Assembly (NCBI GenBank): GCA_009733575.1
Contig: ML769995.1
Coordinates: 1 to 18,025 of the forward strand
Reading direction: 5' to 3'
Origin: Gymnopus androsaceus JB14
Lineage: Eukaryota; Basidiomycota; Agaricomycetes; Agaricales; Omphalotaceae
Length of the DNA: 18,025 nucleotides
Shown: positions 1-7,905 of the stretch, piece after piece
Layout: each line of letters opens with the position of its first letter
How positions within the stretch are numbered: position 1 is the first letter of the stretch
Made by a program: the position numbers and the translations under genes
Notes under the pieces: model-generated
What the model saw: the letters and a program-made list of their open reading frames with translations, nothing else
What the model was told of the DNA's origin: nothing
Databases searched by the model: none

Positions 1-2
1 GC

Positions 3-230
3 TCACGATCCCGACCCTCCATCCGCCGTGTCAGGACTCAAAACAGAAGTGAACGAACGGTTGTGCATGGTTTGCCTAGATCGTTCTATCACCGTCGATA
101 CATTGAAAACTTGACTCCTGCTGTTCTCCAGTCGCTAGAGATTAATGGTGGTCGAGCAGAGGAATCACAGAGTCTTGATCCATGGGCTAAGACACTGCAG
201 ACAGATTCAGACACAGGAGACGAGCAGTAG
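3..230 (+). CDS. 3' end of an unknown protein-coding gene (partial)
   Basis: A frame stays open from the window edge for 75 codons and ends in TAG at 228-230. The residues are polar and rich in Arg and Ser near the start, followed by a short segment with VHGLPRSFYHRRYIENLTPA and a Glu/Asp/Gln-rich tail ending in DTGDEQ. The acidic, disordered-looking tail after a more ordered stretch is typical of a protein C-terminus. The N-terminus lies outside the window. I do not recognise the family. There is no internal ATG, so it must be read as a continuation of an upstream exon. Confidence is moderate because only about 230 bases are visible. Confidence 0.5.
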   Translation, partial: SRSRPSIRRVRTQNRSERTVVHGLPRSFYHRRYIENLTPAVLQSLEINGGRAEESQSLDPWAKTLQTDSDTGDEQ

Positions 231-1021
231 AAGGAGTACAGGGGCATTATACACACTCATACTTTAACTTATTTAATGGGACGGTGAAATGGGCCATATA
301 CTGTACTCGTAAATTCAGCTATTCTTCACATTATCAGGCATTGATATTTATATACTGATTTTGGATGCTCGAACTTCCACCAAAACAATAATTCATACAA
401 CATGATCTAGTATTAGTATTAGTATTACAAAGGGAAAGAGAGGCATAGATATAATAAATGCAGAATTCCAACGTGCCGCACAAATAATAATATTTTCTTG
501 AGGAGGGCATGAATACTAAATTTACTAAACCCTAATGAGTTGAAGCTCATGGTCCGCAATGACCTTAAACTACGGTGTTTCCAGTAGGTCAGGGACAAGT
601 ACTGAAAGACTCCCTCAGACGTAGGTAAAGACAAACTTAAAGCTGGTGTTCAACCATTATCATACACTCAAGGACGCTACTGGCTACACAATACAATGCG
701 ATGAGATTCAAGGTATGCGACAAGTTCTGTACGGAGTTTCACTCACCCATTCAATAGACGTATGGCGCGGGCCACAAAGCTGGCAAAAAGACCGATTCAA
801 ACAACGCTATCGGAGACCAAGGTGCTATCCATTCTCATGCAGACGACACTTGTCGAGTTCGAACTTGACGAAGACTATCCATGTCGACAACTCGAACACT
901 GGGAGCTACTTCAACACAAAAGTATTGGAAGTTTTAGACTGTGGCGTAAGCTTCTTGCGTATGTATTACTATTTCAATACTGACTCCCTGCTAGATGGCC
1001 AACGTCCATCCGGGTTCAGGT
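231..1021. other. No supported gene
   Basis: AT-rich sequence, probably the 3' flank of the preceding gene, then a mixed stretch. A 73-codon frame at 762-983 (+), starting MARATKLAKR, has a somewhat protein-like composition, but no homology is recognised and there is no convincing splice context. I treat it as unsupported. Confidence 0.4.
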
Positions 1022-1175
1022 GACTTAACCATAAACGCGTCGATTCGTAAAAGCTCTCTTGACTTCACCATGGATATTTCGATTTACAGCAGAGACCTCT
1101 GAGCTCAGAAGTCTCTGTTACAAATCGAAATTTCCATGGTCAATGTCAAGGAATTCACGCGTTTATGGTCAAATC
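1022..1175. repeat. Foldback (long inverted repeat) element
   Basis: Two arms of about 75 bp read as imperfect reverse complements. The outer end gacttaaccataaacgcgt (1022-1040) matches the complement of acgcgtttatggtcaaatc (1157-1175). The arms continue inward through the ttgac/gtcaa and accatgga/tccatggt blocks and cgattt/aaatcg. The centre is the perfect palindrome tctgagctcaga (1098-1109), flanked by agagac and gtctct. The whole could form one long hairpin, as expected for a foldback-type MITE. No coding capacity is seen. A related single arm lies at 1285-1313. No target duplication was found. Confidence 0.8.
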
Positions 1176-1284
1176 AGCTTCCTGGCCTTGAAGCAGAAAA
1201 CTTTGGCCTTCCTCCAGATATAGCCAAGGTCTTGAGGCGGGTGTCCAGTCATTGATTCTCGTCCAGAATCAAAGGGACTACTTC

Positions 1285-1313
1285 ACCATAAATGCATTGA
1301 TTCGTAAAAACTC
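1285..1313 (+). repeat. Decayed single copy of the foldback arm
   Basis: The 29 bases starting accataaatgcattgattcg match the left arm of the foldback element at 1028-1056 with four differences. Three of these turn ACGCGTCG into ATGCATTG, so each CpG has become TpG or CpA. It is probably a remnant of a second copy; no partner arm is visible nearby. The rest of 1176-1387 shows no gene. Confidence 0.55.
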
Positions 1314-1387
1314 GCATCGCTGCGAGGAGTGATACACTTGGCAATGATAATATTGGAAATGGGGGTGGGAAGAGGAAGCAGAGGGAG

Positions 1388-2306
1388 ATGCGGTCTGTTT
1401 CTCGCGTATCCGTTCCCCCGTCGTCAGTGTCTACTTCCAGTGCTGCGTCCAGGACTTCGGCTGGGACCTCGAAGACGACCAGGAAAACACGGAGGTCGAG
1501 GCCTACAGCTAACGCCAATTCTAGTTCGCGCCCAAGTACTAGTGCCAGCGCGGCAAGTACAAGGAGCAGGAGTAGTCGAGCGGGTAGCGTTAACTCTAGG
1601 ATGGAAATTGACACTGATGGCGACGTCGATGCCTTACCTCAAGTCCCGGAAGCTGAAGAAGAGTACTCTGAGTCACAGTGGGGAGCTCGAGGAGGGTTTG
1701 GTAGCGATGGGGATGCAGAGATGGAGATGGAGATGGTGCAGGTGGAGAGTATGATGGATGTCGATGTCGATAGGGATGGAGAGCCTCTTTCGCATTCGCA
1801 TTCTCATTCCAGGCGGCAGCGTACACGTACGAATCCGAATATGCATACCAGGGCATCTGGGGCTGGAAAGCGGCCTCAGCAACAACAAGACGTAGTTGAG
1901 GAGGAGGATTTAGTGGAGGAGGACTATGAACCAACTTCACCTTCACCTTGCGATCCTCCAGAGTCTCCTTCCCATCCGTCCATCGTCTCCTTCTCATCGT
2001 ACGACCAGTGGCGGGATGTCGAGGAGAGCATACACTGCTCCTGGAGCTCAGAACAACGCTTCGAGTATGGGTACCAGGCGTACGGCGTCTTCGACGGCTT
2101 CGACGAGAGCGGAGAGCGGTTAGTGGGCATGGGCATGGGAGACGCGGTCATGCGCATGAGGGGCCGGGAACCGTTTGTCTCTGGTCAATCTCCACAGGTC
2201 AATGCCTTGCCGTTCTTTCTGGACACACTTCCCTTGTCGGCCTACTCGGTCTCAGTCCAAGTTTTTTGGTTAGTGCTGCGGCGGATAGTCCGTTGAAGGT
2301 TTGGGA
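1388..2306 (+). pseudogene. WD40-repeat protein fragment, Cdc4/F-box-WD40-like, frameshifted and truncated
   Basis: From the ATG at 1388 the first part is a disordered Ser/Thr/Arg-rich region (roughly residues 1-70), then Glu/Asp/Met-rich acidic stretches (MEIDTDGDVDALPQ and a DAEMEMEMVQVE run), a His/Ser tract and a poly-Gln/Glu tract. Near 2160 the reading must move to the next frame, where a clear WD40 blade appears: TVCLWSISTGQCLAV, then LSGHTSLVGLLGLSPS, then LVSAAADSPLKVWDI. The GH...D...VWD pattern is one full propeller repeat and the LW of the previous one. Cdc4/Pop-type F-box WD40 proteins of fungi carry such a sequence after a disordered N-terminal region and use it to bind phosphodegrons; that assignment is from memory. 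A functional protein would have seven or eight blades; here similarity stops after about one and a half. The frameshift could instead be an unseen intron, but no good GT/AG pair sits there. I infer a dead 5' fragment. Confidence 0.55.
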
Positions 2307-2852
2307 TATTGCAGGTTGGAAGGATGGCATCTGGGCTTCAAGTTTTCTTGTTGGCGGTAGGAAAGAGAGCGCGTCGATTTGTAATCCAAATCAAGTTTAT
2401 GGTCAAACACAAACATGCACAGATCTTGAACTTCGCTCAACTGACATCACGACTACACAACGGCCATTCTTTCGTTCTATGCCTTCATTTCGGAAACCTG
2501 TTGCGCGTCTGATCAGAGATGCTCGGAAGTCGAAGAGCACGTTGTATTCAAAAGTATGTGGCCTAACAGCTGAAGATCGTGCCGATGAATTCATCCAACT
2601 TAGGTTGCCAAGAGTGATATTCAGCAACTTCTCATAGCCGTAAAGAAGCAAGAGAGAGCGGTTTCAAACTCGATGGACGACGGCTCGCCCAAGGTACGTT
2701 TCACGCACTCATCCACACATCCGCGAATTGTTCACTAAATTTTTTGTTGGCTGCAGTATATGCATAGTGTGATGGAATTGGATGCTTTGAGGCTCCAGCT
2801 GCTCGTCGCGCGCGTCTCACCCTTGAGACCGCTCTCAAGATACTCTCAATAA
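2307..2852 (+). CDS. Three candidate exons of an unknown protein, in frame with the WD40 fragment
   Basis: The WD40 frame continues without a stop through QRPFFRSMPSFRKPVARLIR to TLYSK (ending 2553). A GTATGT...TTAG intron (2554-2603) joins it in phase to exon 2604-2693, which begins VAKSDIQQLLIAVKKQERAV and ends DDGSPK. A second intron (2694-2756, GTACGT...CTGCAG, with ttcactaaat near its end) joins in phase to an exon reading YMHSVMELDALRLQLLVARV and ending in TAA at 2850-2852. The phase agreement across both introns is good evidence for a real exon chain. The encoded segment is helical and charged; I do not recognise it. It may be the 3' end of another gene that was joined to the WD40 piece by rearrangement, or part of the same degenerate gene. 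Confidence 0.45.
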
Positions 2853-3480
2853 TTTAGATATCGACTGTCGGTGAGTGACTATGTTAACATTCTAAAAGAC
2901 TCAGTTTACAATGTTTCTTCTAGCTGCATTCTCATACATTTCGCATTGAGCTTGTATATAATCCAGGGCTCAAATCACTCGGCCTCTGACACAGCGACGC
3001 ATCTGCGTCAAGTCGGAGACGCAGCGGCAACTTTTCACTTTTTCTGATATATATATGTTCATTTAATATTTCATTTTACCTGAAATCTCTCCTGAATAGC
3101 CTTATTTCAGGATAACTTTCACTCTTGCTTGAATTGTCGCTTTTCAGACCGTTTTTCAGACCTACGGATACCAAATATATCACTTTTTCTGATTCAACAT
3201 GTGATATACAGTAAATCATTCACTATTTCAGTCATTGTGAAAGTTTTTAGTTCAGCATTTTTTTCATTTTAATAGAATACTCTACTGATAAGTACATTAT
3301 CGGTAAACTAGGTAGTTCAACTGAATGATCATTTTTCGCTCAAAATTTCACTCACAAGCATTTTTTACGCGAAAGTCGGTGAATCAATTGGTATTTCTTT
3401 CGAGCGGATTTTTTTGTACTTCTGGCGTGTTACAAAAGCTCTATGAAGTCTTATCAACATTTTTTTAAAAGGCTTTACAG
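2853..3480. other. AT-rich intergenic sequence, no gene seen
   Basis: No ORF with protein-like composition on either strand. The motif cactttttctgat occurs twice (around 3037 and 3181), but no terminal inverted repeats or tandem array were found. Confidence 0.5.
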
Positions 3481-3863
3481 CATCGGTTGTCGATTCTCCC
3501 AGTTGGTCTTCATCGTCAAGACCACGACTTCCGATTTCACTTGAAGTTCCTGGACCAAATTCACCCAGATATCGTAGACGCGTTTCGCGTCCTTTGTCAC
3601 CTTTTGCATGAGTTTATCTCCCATCGCTTCCGGAAAATCAAGAAGTTCGAGCCGTCGGAGGACACGGGCTTGATCTTCGAGAAGTAATCGGTCTTCTGTG
3701 AGATTGTGAAATTGGTTGGTGGGGTCGAGATGGGAGCCAGGAAAGCAGACGAGTTGTTTGCTTTCCTCTCGGCAGTCTGTCTGGCATAGGTCGAGATGGT
3801 TTCGGCTAGCGGGACCTCAACAGACGAGGCTGATTCCTCGGGGGTGATAGATACGGACAACAT
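3480..3863 (-). pseudogene. Retroelement gag-like fragment (copia type suspected)
   Basis: Reading the minus strand from the ATG at 3861-3863, the frame gives a Ser/Thr-rich start and then DYFSKIKPVSSDGSNFLIFR, resembling the start of UBN2/copia-type gag domains (a K-L-x-G-x-N-W/F-x-x-W/F pattern). The frame closes at 3597. A neighbouring frame then continues with AKRVYDIWVNLVQELQVKS, like the gag segment A-K-x-x-W-D-x-L-x-x-x-F-Q-x-K-S, and ends near 3479. The two parts need one frameshift around 3600-3640. The putative LTR just upstream on the same strand supports a retroelement. No protease, integrase or reverse transcriptase follows, so only the 5' end remains. The family call is from pattern memory. 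Confidence 0.4.
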
Positions 3864-3967
3864 AGGGGCTTCGAGAGGTCAAGCTAGTTTCGAGGATTAA
3901 AGTTTGGGGGCAAACTTTATACACAGGGAGACGCAGCAGGCGTAGCGTAACGTGGGGCCCAATAACC

Positions 3968-4262
3968 TGTAGATTTTGTACGAGCGCGATCTATAATAGA
4001 TACTTAGTCTCAGAGCGCGAGTACAACATAGTAAGCGTCTTTATTCACCTATAATAGATACTTAGTCTACAAGAATAAGTATCAGTAAAAGAATCAAGGT
4101 AACGTAAAGTAATTGAGCCTACCTCAGAGTGCAAGTACAACGTAGTAAGCATCTGAGGCGGCGAAACATCCAAAAGAGGTATTTATACTAAGATAATAGG
4201 GGTACGGTCTCCAGCGACCGGATTAACTATCTAAGAGGTCTGTGTTTGTAAGTAATTGTCCA
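3968..4262 (-). repeat. Putative LTR of the gag-bearing retroelement
   Basis: The segment begins TG and ends CA. Read on the minus strand it has a TATA-like box (AGTATAAATACCTC), then an AATAAA signal in GTGAATAAAGACG, then ends in CTACA followed by GGTTATTGGGCC, where a primer-binding site would be expected before the gag-like ATG. Internally, ctataatagatacttagtct occurs exactly twice (3991-4010 and 4049-4068). A 30-bp block starting cagagcgcgagtacaac (4011-4040) recurs at 4125-4154 with a few changes. Such internal repeats are common in fungal LTRs. Boundaries are inferred; no second LTR or target duplication is visible. Confidence 0.4.
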
Positions 4263-4277
4263 TTGAGATAAGATAAG

Positions 4278-7200
4278 ATGGAAAGTGGGTATACTACAAC
4301 TCCAACATCATCATCAGCCTGTGATTCATCTCCTGAAACCATTCTTTCAACACCTCAATCAACAGTGTTTTTGATTTCCATGCCTGAAGACTTCAGTGGT
4401 GAAAAATCACACATTCCCAGATCCAAACCACAGGTGACTCGTGCACATGCAGCTCTTAACGCTCTTCGTGAGCTTGGGATGACACCGCTTGAGCTTATTA
4501 ACACTATTCTCAATCCTGAATACTCTGATGACTTTCATGTCCACCAAAATTCATTCTTCTGACATGATTCAGCTCTAATACCACGTCTCCTGTTGCGTAT
4601 ACATGATGATCCAATAGGACATCAGGTGTTCCTTGACTGGTTACCTTGAGATCTTGTCTGTGATCAGTTCTGCGATGGTATTTCTACCAAGATGGAAGTG
4701 GCAAAACCATTTTTTCGATTGACTGCAGACCAGTTCTCTCTCGATTTCCTTGAAAACTTTGATCTCCGGAAAGATGTTTCTCCCTATGCTGAGAAAAATA
4801 TGCCTAACTGGATGTATGCACTGAGAGCTGTCACTGGATGTCTACAGTCAGTCAAGAAGGATGCTGAAACAGAGATCGTGCGTGTAATTCTTCTAATTTC
4901 ATTGATATATCTCATCATAGATATAGGGTCAGCTCATTATGACATGCCAGGCAATGAATTTACGCTCAGTACAGTGTTCCAGGTTACAGTTTATTCTTGG
5001 GATATATGCTTGGTCCACAGGAACATCAAAGCAGACTGTACAGGTTTGCAGCACAGCTGGTCTTTCCATATCACATCCAACAATCATGAAAACCCTTGAT
5101 ATTGTTGCTGAACAAGCTGTCGACTTCACTAGCTCACTTTCATATGATCCTCACAACAATACCTGTGATAATATTGACATGTCGGGTTCCGAGCATGTTG
5201 AACAGTGCCATGAAGCTGTAAGTAAAGTGCGGTCCGGCTGCTTTTGCCTAAACTATCGGACGTATGGTGTCAAGGACCATGAGGACATGCATATCGAGCC
5301 TATCTTGAAGAACCTTCGCAAAGTTATCCCTCTTCAGATCTCCAATGTCCAACCAACTCAGATTCAGCTGGAGTCTTATTGCCACCAGACAATCATTAAT
5401 ATTATCCGAGCACTTCCATGGCAATATGGTGCAATATTCCAGCACTTGGCATTGCATCCGAAGCTCCAGCATAAACCACGTTGAGTCCTACCACCTAACC
5501 TGAAGACAGTCTTTTCACCCCTTCGTGTAACAACCATTGAAGAGAAAAGTACACAGGGAAACCTCGAAAATAAAGATGATTTCTACATCTGGCAGATGGG
5601 ACGTGACCCCATGGATCCCAAGCTCTCGAAATATGCAGTACCCTCCTTCCAAGACCAGCTTACCAATGCCCGTGTCCGAGGATGCGTAGTTGCTCGTCAG
5701 GGAGATCTCAATAACTGGCTACATCACATAATCTTCCAGCTTGGTCTCGCAATATTTCATCTTCTCATGAATCTCATTTGGGGATTACAGATTCACTACT
5801 ACGGCAATTCAAGTGAACCAGGGAGTCTCGCTTACTTCTTCTTGATCTTGGACAAGAAGCAACTAGCTGGTGAGAAACCAGACTATCACGCACTATCTAT
5901 GGCTCTTATGCAGATTCTCAATGGAATTCTGCTTGCCGGGTGGAGGAAAGAGTGCGGATTCCCTTCACTAGAGGAATTTGCTGCTTCCAATCCCTCATCA
6001 GATGCACTTGAGTCAATTGCTGCTCGTATTTATTCAAAATACTGCACTTCCATGCCTCCAACCCACAAAAAATCTCCGATCCCTGCTAGGTCCAAAAAGA
6101 GTTCAATGGCTGCACCTGAAACATCTCCTACTATTGCCAATACATCCTCTACAGCCGCTCTGAAACCCAAGGCTAAATCTAAAACTAAATCCACACCAGA
6201 AACTGAAATTGAGCCTGATCCTTGTCACCAGAATATCCGATTACTGGCACAAGATCTCCTAGTACAGTGACAGCCAGATCAAATCCACACCCTTGGATTA
6301 TGTCACCAATGCTTAAGTCCATCTCCCCAGTGATGCCCAAACAACAAAAAAGCCTACAGGGCTCCATCCTGTTACAATAATGCCTACAAAGTGTTGGGCC
6401 ATCCTTATGTACATTATGTACCATAATGAGCAGGATGCAAACCCATTTGTGACACCAGTATTGGCTTGAGTGTCGATGACATAAGCGGTTTCCAAATCCG
6501 GGGGTGTGGATTTGATCTGGCTGTCACTGTAGTAGCTGAAGTCACAGCCACCATACCTTGTGGAGACTTTGGGCAAATTGAGGATTTGCTGCCTGACCTT
6601 GCAGCAATGTTTTGCAGTATGGGGTCGAACAAGTATGCAATTGAGATTGTAACTCTCATCTACAATCTCAAGTACATTTGGTCCGAAGAGTTTGGGTTTG
6701 TATTTTATTTTGTTTTGTTTTCTCTTTGCTGATTCTAGCTACTTCTGCAGCAATATAATACGTGATAATCACCTCGTCAATGTTTCCGGACTGCCCAATC
6801 ATTTCATGGCTATTGACATGAAAATTGAGCATCAAATTGGCTATATCAAGGTATGTATACAAATTTTTTACGTTTGATTTGTCTCATCTAAACTTGGTAG
6901 CGACTCTATGCTGCCAAAGGAATATATGCAGATTGGGAGCATCTTTCAAACATTGGCACCGCTGTTGTCCACATCCAGAACTGCAAAAAGAAGGTTTCAG
7001 GAATGATGGAAACGTTTTATGCAAAGAAAACAGCAACTACAGCAGATACCAATGCCCTCTCATGGGATGTTGTGCGGGCAGTTGAACGGGAACAGTTGCT
7101 TGATTACTATGAGAAGGAATGGAAAACCAAATGACAATCTCGGCAGCATATAGATATACAAGCAGATGGTTATCAGAAACTCAAGCCTACAGTAACTTCG

Positions 7201-7326
7201 TTCAACAAACGTCAACAACAGCTATGGGGAGATGAGCAGGCAGAACTAGATGTACTCAATGAAATAGAGGAAGATGAGATGCCTCCGATGCAGTGGGGTG
7301 CTTGGGAGTATGATAATGATGAATAA
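4278..7326 (+). pseudogene. DUF6589-type protein gene, decayed, four exons plus a MITE insertion
   Basis: The frame can be followed from ATG 4278 to TAA 7324-7326. Introns are 4878-4926 (GTGCGT...ATAG), 6696-6750 (GTTTGT...CTGCAG) and 6851-6900 (GTATGT...GGTAG), all in phase. Without introns and the MITE (6265-6529 plus one TA) it would code for about 875 residues. Recognisable segments are ALNALRELGMTPLELINTIL near the N-terminus, YAWSTGTSKQTVQVCSTAGL, YAVPSFQDQLTNARVRG, IFQLGLAIFHLLMNLIWGL, CGDFGQIEDLLPDLAAMF, and NHLVNVSGLPNHFMAIDMKI near the end, then an acidic tail (MPPMQWG). This order fits a large, repeated basidiomycete family carrying domain DUF6589, recalled without a search; its biochemical role is unknown. 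Four in-frame stops (4560-4562, 4647-4649, 5482-5484, 7132-7134) are all TGA and fit former CGA (Arg). There are no frameshifts. It is convergent with the helicase gene at 7906-10198. Confidence 0.8.
6265..6529. mobile_element. 265-bp MITE with TA target duplication (Tc1/mariner type)
   Basis: The ends are perfect 28-bp inverted repeats starting CAGTGACAGCCAGATCAAAT (6265-6292 and 6502-6529), flanked by TA at 6263-6264 and 6530-6531. The interior has no intact ORF. The element sits in the largest exon of the DUF6589 gene and brings a TGA at 6268-6270. Leaving it out together with one TA makes LAQDLLV read straight into VAEVTATIPCGDFG without a frame change, so the boundaries are certain to the base. 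TA duplication and a CAGTG terminus are typical of non-autonomous Tc1/mariner derivatives; no matching transposase is in the window. Confidence 0.9.
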
Positions 7327-7327
7327 T

Positions 7328-7888
7328 TAGGGTTTTGAAGTACAATTTATTAAACTGCAAATAAATCATGAATTGTATTGTATTGTACTGCAAAATGTAT
7401 CACTGAAGCTTGTACTGATACACAGTTTAAATCAGTACAGGTTTACAGTTTATTCAAAATGTGAAAATTGCTTAAACTGCTTTGAATCGGTTTAAATCAG
7501 TACACATTTACAGCAGGTTATACTAGTGTAAACATTGCATTACAACTACTAAAAAAGCTTACAGTGTCATTTATTACTCCAATCTTGATCAAGATGTACT
7601 TTCAATAGTTTATGAGAACTCCCTATAACATGGATGTTGTAAAACATTACATATCTGGTAGCAAACAGTATGTAAATGATCAGTTTATGTCAGTTTATAC
7701 TGATATAAACCAATTTGAATCTGAACTGATTTAAACTCATAAATTGTATTGTATTGCACTGGTTGTATCAGTACAATCAGTACAAGCACACAGTTTAACC
7801 AGTTTTCAATAAATCTTGTACCAGTACAATTCATGATTTATTGGATTTGGACCAAATAAATTGCATTGCATTGTACTTTGAAACCCTA
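7328..7888. mobile_element. 561-bp hAT-type non-autonomous element between the two convergent genes
   Basis: The left end TAGGGTTTTGAAGTACAATT and the complement of the right end (ATTGTACTTTGAAACCCTA, reading TAGGGTTTCAAAGTACAAT) are inverted repeats. Longer imperfect repeats extend inward (aaatcatgaattgta and its complement around 7820-7840). The flanks tgaataat (7320-7327) and tgaatcat (7889-7896) agree at seven of eight bases, as expected for a hAT 8-bp duplication. The interior is AT-rich and full of the subterminal motif cagtttaaatcagtac in both orientations. There is no coding capacity. The left duplication contains the stop codon of the DUF6589 gene. Confidence 0.75.
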
Positions 7889-7905
7889 TGAATCATGATT
7901 ATTAT

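Noticed and set aside
1948..2157. Start of the WD40 frame at ATG 1948
   Set aside because: The upstream part of that frame is Arg-rich shadow of the real frame; the WD40 signal begins only near 2160.
3991..4154. Independent tandem repeat locus
   Set aside because: The two repeat pairs sit inside the putative LTR and are better explained as its internal repeats.
6313..6576. Minus-strand 87-codon frame with hydrophobic residues
   Set aside because: It lies mostly inside the MITE and overlaps the DUF6589 exon; it is a shadow frame.
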